Below, piece after piece: positions 7,757 to 14,510 of a DNA stretch of 15,711 bases (its first letter is position 1; the number at the start of each line of letters is the position of its first letter). Under the pieces are notes generated by a model that was given only the letters and a program-made list of their open reading frames with translations, was not told the origin of the DNA and did not search any database. Made by a program: the position numbers and the translations under genes. Location of the stretch: the NCBI GenBank assembly GCA_947074135.1, contig CAMTOL010000026.1, positions 1 to 15,711 of the forward strand, read 5' to 3'. This DNA comes from an uncultured Rikenellaceae bacterium. GTDB taxonomy: Bacteria > Bacteroidota > Bacteroidia > Bacteroidales > Rikenellaceae.

Positions 7757-8533
7757 ATTGGGGGAGTTCGAACACCGCAAGAGGCACTCGCGAGTAGAGG
7801 AAAACAGAGAGCTGAGTTAGGAGGCAAAGAGCAGACAAACCGCGAGGAGCAGGATGGGTCGTTAGTGGGGGGAGATATATACAACATTCTAATTAAGGAC
7901 TACACCGAAAAACAGTGGGGAAGAGAGTGCAGAGAGTTACCTCCGTTTATTATAAAACGATTGCCCGTTCGATTTACGTTCGACAACAACTATTTTAACG
8001 ACACCTATCAAGGCATTCCCATTGGAGGCTACAACACGCTAATAGAGAAGATGCTCAGTCAAGCGGATATTAAATTAGGGGTCGATTATTTCGAGGATAA
8101 AGAGCATTACGACTCACTAGCAACCACAACAGTTTACACAGGAGCTATTGACCAATATTACGACTATTGCTTTGGCAAATTAGAGTACCGTACACTTAGG
8201 TTTGACACTCAGAAGATTGAGTGCTCAAACTATCAGGGTAACGCAGGTGTAAACTTCACAAGTAGCAGTGTACCCTACACAAGAGTAATTGAACATAAGC
8301 ATTTTGAATTTGGAAATCAGCCACACACGGTTATTACAAAAGAGTATTCGTCGGAGTGGAGCGAGGGTTGCGAACCATACTACCCTATCAATGACGAGAA
8401 GAACAATCTACTTTATCAGAAGTACAAGAAGCTGACCGAAAATGAGGGGAGGGTAATTTTCGGAGGAAGACTGGCTCAGTACCAGTACTTTGATATGCAC
8501 CATATTATAGAACAAGTGTTGGAGCTTTTCTAA
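7757..8533 (+). pseudogene. glf: UDP-galactopyranose mutase, C-terminal part after in-frame TAG
   Basis: This part continues Glf in frame from the TAG. The first 40 or so codons (7757-7873) align with the family without gaps but with abnormal residues at conserved sites: IGG for MWG, REEQDGSL for LEEQAISL, and VGGD for VGRD/VGED. From about 7874 it is textbook Glf: YTEKQWGRE, FIIKRLPVRFTFDNNYF, QGIPIGGY, YTGAIDQYYDY, PYTRVIEHKHFEFG, EPYYPIND and VIFGGRLAQYQYFDMH, ending in TAA. A GTG at 7865 could open a shorter frame, but there is no reason to think it is a real start. If the stop and odd residues are sequencing errors, the locus encodes a normal enzyme; if they are real, the gene is dead. 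Confidence 0.9.
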
Positions 8534-8547
8534 TAGCCCCAACACTT
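8514..8547. terminator. Hairpin between convergent glf and glucanotransferase genes
   Basis: AAGTGTTGG (8514-8522) and CCAACACTT (8539-8547) form a perfect 9-bp stem, extendable by two G-C pairs after one mismatch, with a loop of about ten bases that contains the glf stop codon. It sits between two converging genes and could serve both strands. There is no strong T-tract on either side, so it is a weak candidate for intrinsic termination. Confidence 0.5.
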
Positions 8548-8576
8548 AAACTAGACTTAATATATCGGTTGTAAGA

Positions 8577-10700
8577 TTACCTATATGAGTTTCTCACTAA
8601 TTCACTCAATGTTGCATTAAAATCAGTTGCCTTTTCGAGTTGCTCAATCGATAGGTGCATTCTGTAGTTCCAGTAGTTATCAGGATTTGACGGCACGTTG
8701 ACTCTTTCGGACTCTGCGTCTGGTTTTCTTAGCCCCTCGTCCATTGCTAAGTAGTCTTGCCAAGGCAGAATAGCAGCCATTGATGGTGAGTGTAGATGCG
8801 CTTCGACAATCCAGCGACATATCTCACCACTGGCATCCACAGGAGCCTCGCCACCCCAACACATTATATCGTTATAGTAGCGTTGAGTCAATCCTCTATC
8901 TTCACGCCACCAAGCCCTAATTGGGTTCATATCGTGGGTAGAAGTTGCCGCAACGCTTTGATATGGATAGTAGGCCGTATTACTAAATAGACAGTGAGGA
9001 TCTTTAGGCATACGCTGAATTTCGAGCGAAGCAATTTGAAGTTGACCTAGCACCCACTCAACACAATTTGGAATCATACCCAAATCTTCGGCACAACAGA
9101 GCATTGAGGTTGCGTCTATCAATTCTGGCAGTTTTGCAAGTGCCTTTCCAGCCCAGAAATCGTTGTGACGATGATAGAAATAGTGATTATAAATAGCATT
9201 AAACCTATCTTTTTCATAACCATCAAGCACTTCGTTATATCTTTGTGTAAATTGAGCCGAGATTCTAGGGTGATACATCGAATAACAAGAGTGATCTCGC
9301 ACAAAAAGCGTATTAGGGTCGTTATCATCAACACCCAAGTAACGCTCCTCCCACATCGGGAATCCCCAACTTCTTAACTCATCGGCAGAAAATGGCAGTG
9401 CTGGTACAAAGTGCCCCATAAGACCACTTTTTTGAGGTTTCTGAATCTCCCAAATTCTGAAGAAGCCTAATATATGGTCAACCCTATACATATCGAAGTA
9501 GTCCGCCATCTTCTCGAAGCGTTGTTTCCACCATCGATAGTTATCTTTACTCATTGCATACCAGTCATAGGTTGGGAAACCCCAATTCTGACCTTCAACC
9601 GCAAAATCATCAGGTGGCGCACCTGTCTGCCCATTTACATTGAACAGATGCGGTTCTTTCCACACCTCAACACTATTGAGGCTAACTCCGATAGGAATAT
9701 CGCCCTTAAATACGACTCCACAGCTACGCGCTTTGTTGCGAGCAGCTTTCAACTGCTTGTCGGCGTGAAACTGGAGGAAGAAATAGAGTGCCACCTCTTT
9801 GTAGTTCTCTTTAATTACTCTCTCTTCCAACTCTTTATAGTAGTAATTATAAGGTTCGTCCCAACTGCTATGGTCTGAGGTTTGGAATTTATCACGAAGA
9901 TAGCTAAAAACAGCATAGCTTTTTAGCCAATACTTGTTTGCATTGTAGAAATCATTATACTCGCTGCAACATAGAGTTTCTCCTCCACGTCTTTCGTAAA
10001 GTTCTCTAAAGAGAGTCCATTTAAGCGCATCAACTCTATCGTAATCAACCGTTTCGAGCCCATTGAGAGCTACCAGTTCGCTCACATCAGCACTGCTGTC
10101 TATTTCACTCACGCGAATATAAAGTGGATGTAAGGCATAGGTCGATATTGCATTATAAGGATAGGAGTCTTTCCAGGTGTGAGTGATAGTGGTATCATTA
10201 ACAGGCAGAGTCTGCACAACTCTCATACCAGCCATTGACGCCCATTGAGCAAAATCGCCAAGAGCAGTAAAGTCGCCAATACCCTCACAACCCTCGCCAC
10301 GAAGCGAAAAAACAGGCATTACAATACCAGCCATTCGTGGTCTAAAATCAGGCAGACCTCTAAATTCACCCAAATCCTTATTAGCATCAATCCACATACG
10401 ATTATCACCACTCTCCCACGCAACTACATCTTCACCTTCGAGCAACACAAATTTATAGTTAGTACCCTCACTAACCTTTAGCGCAGATGGGATATACCAG
10501 TATGGCAATTTTTCGCATAGCATCTCCACTCCAGAGGCTGGTTGCCAGTTTCCGAGCTGGTCACCTTCGCCCACAAGCACCACTTTAATTGATGGTGGCA
10601 CAGTGAGTTTTAATCTGAATTCGTTCTGAGAAATGTTATCACTCACTTTACGCTCCCACAAAACATCGGTTATAACGGAGCTATTGTTTATTCTGTTCAT
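8577..10700 (-). CDS. malQ: 4-alpha-glucanotransferase (GH77, DPE2-like) with one CBM20
   Basis: Cytosolic enzyme moving alpha-1,4-glucan segments between maltodextrins or glycogen. An N-terminal CBM20 starch-binding domain (about 20-110) has the VVLVGEGDQLGNWQPASGVEM signature. The GH77 barrel follows from about 125. Catalytic residues are in place: nucleophile Asp408 in MYRVDHILGFFR, acid/base Glu538 in CAEDLGMIPN, and Asp590 in TSTHDMNP. The GAPPDDF loop is at 360-366. Length is 707 residues, whereas many Bacteroidales DPE2-like enzymes, as I recall, approach 900 with two tandem CBM20 domains; this one seems to have a single module. ATG at 10698-10700 is preceded by non-coding AT-rich sequence, so the short N-terminus looks genuine. 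A transcript starting at the YhbP-like gene upstream could also cover it. Confidence 0.92.
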   Translation of the reverse strand: MNRINNSSVITDVLWERKVSDNISQNEFRLKLTVPPSIKVVLVGEGDQLGNWQPASGVEMLCEKLPYWYIPSALKVSEGTNYKFVLLEGEDVVAWESGDNRMWIDANKDLGEFRGLPDFRPRMAGIVMPVFSLRGEGCEGIGDFTALGDFAQWASMAGMRVVQTLPVNDTTITHTWKDSYPYNAISTYALHPLYIRVSEIDSSADVSELVALNGLETVDYDRVDALKWTLFRELYERRGGETLCCSEYNDFYNANKYWLKSYAVFSYLRDKFQTSDHSSWDEPYNYYYKELEERVIKENYKEVALYFFLQFHADKQLKAARNKARSCGVVFKGDIPIGVSLNSVEVWKEPHLFNVNGQTGAPPDDFAVEGQNWGFPTYDWYAMSKDNYRWWKQRFEKMADYFDMYRVDHILGFFRIWEIQKPQKSGLMGHFVPALPFSADELRSWGFPMWEERYLGVDDNDPNTLFVRDHSCYSMYHPRISAQFTQRYNEVLDGYEKDRFNAIYNHYFYHRHNDFWAGKALAKLPELIDATSMLCCAEDLGMIPNCVEWVLGQLQIASLEIQRMPKDPHCLFSNTAYYPYQSVAATSTHDMNPIRAWWREDRGLTQRYYNDIMCWGGEAPVDASGEICRWIVEAHLHSPSMAAILPWQDYLAMDEGLRKPDAESERVNVPSNPDNYWNYRMHLSIEQLEKATDFNATLSELVRNSYR

Positions 10701-10933
10701 AATGCAAATTTTTTACAAACGATTATTTAGTACACTTTGCTAAGTTACAAACTTCGGACAAAATACACAACTATAACGTCAGGACGCAGATATTATTTTA
10801 ACAAAATCAACGACGACTCTACATTTTAACACTCTGAGTTGTTATAGTAGCTCGCTGAGTTATTATAAAATATTCAAACAATAAGGTTAACTATCAAATT
10901 TATGAATAGCCACTTTTGACTATCGCACATTAT
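10701..10933. other. Intergenic region with a 12-bp direct repeat
   Basis: This 233-base gap lies upstream of the glucanotransferase and downstream of the YhbP-like gene. It has no credible ORF. TGAGTTGTTATA (10835-10846) and TGAGTTATTATA (10856-10867) match at 11 of 12 bases with starts 21 bases apart, about two helical turns, which could suit a regulator binding one DNA face. No full TAnnTTTG box is seen on the minus strand close to the glucanotransferase start. Confidence 0.3.
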
Positions 10934-11368
10934 CTAATATTGATCATTACGGCTAAAATAGAGCTTTTTGCCAAACCCTAGCGTGTTGTCTGTATATTTC
11001 GCACTTTCAATGTCAACATACCACAACCTTTCTAAATTTAGAGCTACATAGGGGAACCGCTTTAAAAACAGCGTTCTACACTGCTCTAAAATATGAGCAT
11101 CTAAACTTGCGTCACACAGTCGACCACAAATCTGAGCCCCTTGCAAACGCCCAACAACCCTGCTCTCCAAAACAATGGAACAAGCAACCAACGGATTATT
11201 TAGGACCTCGCTAATGTGACGTGTTGATTCGGACGAGGTAAAAACCAAACGATAATGCTTCTTGTCGAAAGCATAAAAAAGATTAGAACACCAAGGTTGA
11301 AGAGCCTCAACTGTAGCTAAAGTCATAACGTGATGACGGCCCAAAAACTTAACAATTCTACTATCCAT
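10934..11368 (-). CDS. YhbP-like (UPF0306) PPOX-fold protein
   Basis: A 144-residue protein of the pyridoxamine-5'-phosphate-oxidase-like split-barrel fold, closest in my reading to E. coli YhbP. The shared signature is KYTDNTLGFGKK near the end (E. coli: KFTDNTLGFGKK), along with RHHVMTLAT near the start, NLFYAFD, and STRHISEVLNNP in the middle. YhbP has no firmly known function; the fold often binds FMN or F420 in small-molecule redox enzymes. No signal peptide. ATG at 11366-11368, stop TAG at 10934-10936. The end matches the family, which supports TAG as a normal stop in this organism. It has its own promoter box, divergent from the MBOAT gene. Confidence 0.8.
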   Translation of the reverse strand: MDSRIVKFLGRHHVMTLATVEALQPWCSNLFYAFDKKHYRLVFTSSESTRHISEVLNNPLVACSIVLESRVVGRLQGAQICGRLCDASLDAHILEQCRTLFLKRFPYVALNLERLWYVDIESAKYTDNTLGFGKKLYFSRNDQY

Positions 11369-11392
11369 AATAATACTCAGTTTTTAACCACC

Positions 11393-11400
11393 CAAAGATA
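11393..11400 (-). promoter_or_regulatory. Candidate -7 box for the YhbP-like gene
   Basis: Minus-strand TATCTTTG matches TAnnTTTG and lies about 25 bases upstream of the ATG. It is part of CAAAGATAG (11393-11401), which is repeated inverted as CTATCTTTG at 11454-11462 for the divergent MBOAT gene. A TTTTGTTG stretch lies upstream but is too close to be a standard -33 element. Confidence 0.55.
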
Positions 11401-11454
11401 GTGGATTTTATCAACAAAATAGGTTAATATATGCAAATAATATCCCAAAATAGC

Positions 11455-11462
11455 TATCTTTG
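11455..11462 (+). promoter_or_regulatory. Candidate -7 box for the MBOAT-SGNH pair
   Basis: TATCTTTG, preceded by TAGC, matches the Bacteroidota -7 consensus 37 bases upstream of the MBOAT start codon. A Shine-Dalgarno-like AAGGAG at 11473-11478 lies 20 bases before the ATG, too far for ordinary use. Confidence 0.6.
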
Positions 11463-11498
11463 CACCTCAATTAAGGAGTCCAAAGAAAACAACTATCA

Positions 11499-12989
11499 AT
11501 GGAGAGTTCAATCCTAAGCACAATAGTAGAGCAACTCAAATATTCGCCCGAAAACCCACTACTGTTCTCGAGCGGATTGTTTTTGTTCCTATTTCTAGCC
11601 TTTAGCATTGGATACGCCATAATTCAGAAACGAGTTACGGCACGAATCATCTATGTAGTTGCCTTTTCGCTCTATTTTTACTATAAAACTAGTGGGTTAT
11701 ATTTTCTGCTACTCGTTGGACTCTCGGTTTCGGATTTTGTACTTGCCAAACTCATCTACAACCACCAAAAAGAGCTAACCAGAAAACTACTGCTGGCTTG
11801 CTGTATTGCAATAAACCTTGGACTGCTCTGTTATTTCAAATACACCACCCTACTTGCAGACCTTTTTAATAGCCTCTTCGACGGAAATCTCGATTTTGAA
11901 AAGATATTTCTACCTATCGGCGTATCGTTCTTCACTTTCCAGTCAATGAGCTATACTATCGATGTCTATCGTAAGAGAATTGAGCCTCTAGGACGTTGGA
12001 TTGATTACCTATTTTACCTATCCTTCTTTCCGCAGTTGGTTGCTGGTCCAATTGTGAGAGCGCGCGACTTTATTCCGCAAATCTCGAAACAGCCTCTAAC
12101 TCTCTCTCGAAATGAGCTTGGCGAAGCTATCTTCTTAATAGCAATTGGTCTGTTCAAAAAGGCAATCATCTCGGACTATATTAGCATTAACTTTGTTGAC
12201 AGAGTGTTTGACGAACCTCTACTATATACAGGATTTGAGAACTTAATGGCTATTTACGGCTATGCTGTGCAAATTTATTGCGACTTTTCGGGCTACTCCG
12301 ACATTGCAATTGGTATTGCGCTGCTGCTTGGATTCCGTTTTCGTGCAAACTTCGATTCACCCTATAAAGCGGCAACTATTACCGAATTTTGGAGGCGTTG
12401 GCATATTTCGCTCAGTAGTTGGCTCAAAGATTATCTCTATATCTCGCTTGGTGGTAACCGTAAAGGAAAATTTAGAACTTATATCAATTTAATGCTTACA
12501 ATGCTGCTCGGCGGACTATGGCACGGAGCCGCGTGGAGATTTGTAATGTGGGGAGCTATCCACGGAGTTGCTCTAGCAGTTCACAAATGGGTGATGGGCA
12601 GGTTTAGTTCATTCAAAGCACAAGGCGAGGATATGTCGCCAATTAGACGCTTTTTTGGAATTGTTATAACTTTCAACTTAGTCTGTTTTGCTTGGATCTT
12701 CTTTCGTGCCGACTCGTTTGAGCGAGGCTGGGATATGATTTCGCAGATTTTTACGCAGTTCAACGGTGCTATTTGGCTTGACTTCTTTGCTGGATATAAG
12801 TATGTAATGCTACTCATTGCACTTGCTTACTTTACCCACTTCCTAAGCGACAACCTATACTCAAAAATCACCAGCGCATTTGAAAGAATACCAATTCTTG
12901 TCTATCCCATTGTGTTGGCTGTTGTAATTTGGTTGGTTATACAAATGCAAAGCGGAGCTGTACAACCGTTTATATACTTTCAATTCTAA
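11499..12989 (+). CDS. MBOAT-family membrane O-acyltransferase (AlgI/PatA/DltB-like)
   Basis: Polytopic inner-membrane acyltransferase that passes acyl groups, usually acetyl, from the cytoplasm to a periplasmic acceptor. The 496-residue sequence has around ten hydrophobic segments and the hallmark motifs: FLPIGVSFFTFQSMSYTIDV (137-156), FFPQLVAGPIVRARDFIPQI (176-195), YAVQIYCDFSGYSDIAIG (255-272), EFWRRWHISLSSWLKDYLYI (296-315) and LLGGLWHGAAWRFVMWGAIH (336-355). His342 in LWHGA is the expected catalytic residue and His302 is also conserved. ATG at 11499. The SGNH partner starts nine bases after its stop. By analogy with AlgI-AlgJ, PatA-PatB and DltB-DltD, the pair should acylate a secreted glycan. 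The polysaccharide made by the genes to the left is a possible acceptor, but nothing in the sequence fixes it. Confidence 0.92.
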   Translation: MESSILSTIVEQLKYSPENPLLFSSGLFLFLFLAFSIGYAIIQKRVTARIIYVVAFSLYFYYKTSGLYFLLLVGLSVSDFVLAKLIYNHQKELTRKLLLACCIAINLGLLCYFKYTTLLADLFNSLFDGNLDFEKIFLPIGVSFFTFQSMSYTIDVYRKRIEPLGRWIDYLFYLSFFPQLVAGPIVRARDFIPQISKQPLTLSRNELGEAIFLIAIGLFKKAIISDYISINFVDRVFDEPLLYTGFENLMAIYGYAVQIYCDFSGYSDIAIGIALLLGFRFRANFDSPYKAATITEFWRRWHISLSSWLKDYLYISLGGNRKGKFRTYINLMLTMLLGGLWHGAAWRFVMWGAIHGVALAVHKWVMGRFSSFKAQGEDMSPIRRFFGIVITFNLVCFAWIFFRADSFERGWDMISQIFTQFNGAIWLDFFAGYKYVMLLIALAYFTHFLSDNLYSKITSAFERIPILVYPIVLAVVIWLVIQMQSGAVQPFIYFQF

Positions 12990-12998
12990 AACAGAGTG

Positions 12999-14393
12999 AT
13001 GAAAAATTACATTAGATACAGTGCACTCATTACAGCGATTGTTGTAACAATACTTTCGTTGGTATCGTTAATTGAACCTGCCACTGTGATGGGTGTGGAA
13101 CTCAAAGAGGCTAATATCTATTCAAGTGTTGTTTCTGGCTCTGATATCAGAGTTGCTTTAGGACTTGAAACTAAGATTGATAAAAAAACAGAAGAGATAG
13201 ACTCTAGTGAGGTTTATGAAACAAGCACAGAAACCGACAAACTGACTAGCACCGACAAAACAGCGAAGAGAGAGGCTCAAACATACAGAAAACAACTCAA
13301 CCCAAACGATTTAGTTGCGATTGAAGATTTTAGTGAGCAAGGCGACATTTTAAAAAGAGTAGCTAATAGTTTTGCTCAAGCATCTCAGAGAAATGTTCGC
13401 ATTGCCTTTATGGGTGACTCGTTTATCGAAGGTGATATCCTGACAATGAATGTCAGACAGAAACTACAAACCAAGTATGGAGGCAGTGGAGTTGGTTTTA
13501 TGCCTATCACATCGCCAACTGCAAAATTCAGAATCACAATACAACACAATTACAGTACAGATTGGCGAACTCGCTCGATTGTAAAGGAGCACAAGTCCAA
13601 CAACTATCTTCTTTCAGGTTTTGTTTTCGAACCCAAAGATGGCTCTTGGGTCGAATATAAGGCTGCTCAAAGCGGTGCTAAGTCACTTCAAGAGTTCCAA
13701 AAAGTTACACTTGTACTCAAAAATCAGCAAAACAGCACTATTGAAGTGCAACTCAACAACGAATTACATAAAAACTACAACCTCGTTCCGAGCGACGAGC
13801 TACAGTTTATTGAGATTGAAACTCAAGGAGCTAAGCAAATCAAGTTTACCTTTAATGAGGTTGATGGGTTAGTTGTGTACGGAGTTTTATTTGACGGTCA
13901 TAAGGGTATTAGCGTTGATAATTACGCAGTTCGAGGAAATATTGGAATAACGATGTATGCTATCAACGAGAGTTTGAGTAAACAATACAATGAAGTTGCA
14001 CCTTACGACCTTATCGTGATGGAGTATGGTCTAAATATGATTGACGAACAGAACACCGAAGGATACGACTTTTATGGCACGCAAATCAAGAGAGTTGTTG
14101 AGCATATTAAAAGTTGTTATGAAAACACACCTATCGTTATTATGGGAGTGAGCGACAGAGCAGGACTAGATAAAGGCGATTACAAAACTTTAAACGCCGT
14201 TTATGCTATGGATAAAACATTGCGTGATGCTGCAAAAAAAGGAAAGGTTGGTTATTGGAGCACATTCGACGCGATGAGTTGCTACGGTGGCATTGTTGGT
14301 TTTGTTGAACGAGGTTGGGCAGCTAAGGATTATACTCACATTAATAGTCGAGGCGGTGAAAAATTGGCTGCAAAACTAGTAGAAGCACTCTAA
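12999..14393 (+). CDS. Membrane-anchored SGNH/GDSL hydrolase-fold acyltransferase partner
   Basis: Predicted periplasmic SGNH-fold protein, 464 residues from ATG 12999; a GTG three bases earlier is possible. A single N-terminal hydrophobic segment (about 7-27) acts as signal or anchor. It is followed by a Glu/Thr/Lys/Asp-rich linker (about 55-95) and then the catalytic domain. Catalytic blocks, numbered from the ATG, are GDSFIEGD with Ser141, EYGLNM with Asn346, and DYTHINSRGG with Asp444 and His447. The triad and oxyanion Asn are therefore intact. The inserted central part (about 165-300) looks beta-rich and may bind glycan. Co-transcription with the MBOAT gene suggests it completes acyl transfer or trims acyl groups, like AlgJ/AlgX, PatB or DltD. 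Many SGNH proteins are hydrolases, so de-acylation is the main alternative. Confidence 0.85.
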   Translation: MKNYIRYSALITAIVVTILSLVSLIEPATVMGVELKEANIYSSVVSGSDIRVALGLETKIDKKTEEIDSSEVYETSTETDKLTSTDKTAKREAQTYRKQLNPNDLVAIEDFSEQGDILKRVANSFAQASQRNVRIAFMGDSFIEGDILTMNVRQKLQTKYGGSGVGFMPITSPTAKFRITIQHNYSTDWRTRSIVKEHKSNNYLLSGFVFEPKDGSWVEYKAAQSGAKSLQEFQKVTLVLKNQQNSTIEVQLNNELHKNYNLVPSDELQFIEIETQGAKQIKFTFNEVDGLVVYGVLFDGHKGISVDNYAVRGNIGITMYAINESLSKQYNEVAPYDLIVMEYGLNMIDEQNTEGYDFYGTQIKRVVEHIKSCYENTPIVIMGVSDRAGLDKGDYKTLNAVYAMDKTLRDAAKKGKVGYWSTFDAMSCYGGIVGFVERGWAAKDYTHINSRGGEKLAAKLVEAL

Positions 14394-14401
14394 CGTTAGA
14401 G
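14388..14401. repeat. 14-bp perfect palindrome over the SGNH stop codon
   Basis: CTCTAACGTTAGAG is its own reverse complement and includes the stop codon TAA (14391-14393). It might form a small hairpin or serve as a protein site at the 3' end of the MBOAT-SGNH transcript. No T-tract follows, so a terminator call is not supported. Confidence 0.5.
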
Positions 14402-14471
14402 CAGTGTAAATAATTAATGGTGATTGGCACAAACAAATAATTGTGAATTATAATCGTGGTATGTAGTTTGC

Positions 14472-14505
14472 TAATTACTTAACTGAGATAACAGTTAATT
14501 AATTA
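14472..14505 (+). promoter_or_regulatory. 14-bp inverted repeat directly upstream of the lipoprotein start
   Basis: TAATTACTTAACTG (14472-14485) and CAGTTAATTAATTA (14492-14505) pair at 13 of 14 positions around a six-base loop, ending five bases before the ATG at 14511. It could be an operator for a dimeric regulator or an RNA hairpin covering the translation start region. An imperfect -7-like TGTAGTTTG just upstream (ending about 14470) would place transcription start inside the left arm. Confidence 0.5.
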
Positions 14506-14510
14506 AAAAG

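Noticed and set aside
7742..7876. Diversity-generating retroelement or targeted hypermutation of glf
   Set aside because: There is no reverse transcriptase, no template repeat and no accessory gene in the window. Changes are not confined to adenines, and Glf is a cytosolic enzyme, not a display protein.
1..8533. Reassignment of TAG as a sense codon, which would heal most of the interrupted genes
   Set aside because: One of the five in-frame stops is TAA. Intact genes of about 2300 codons contain no internal TAG. The YhbP-like gene ends at TAG exactly where the family ends, and the DUF4422, TolC-like and lipoprotein genes also end in TAG. The anomalous glf residues besides the stop would remain unexplained.
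7865..8533. GTG at 7865 as the true start of a separate short gene
   Set aside because: Glf sequence continues in frame upstream to the TAG, and a protein lacking the FAD-binding N-terminus would not be a sensible independent product.
9474..9878. 134-codon plus-strand frame inside the glucanotransferase
   Set aside because: It lies wholly opposite a well-conserved GH77 catalytic region and has no recognisable features.
14388..14401. Palindrome as an intrinsic terminator for the MBOAT-SGNH unit
   Set aside because: The stem is short and A/T-containing, and no T-tract follows.
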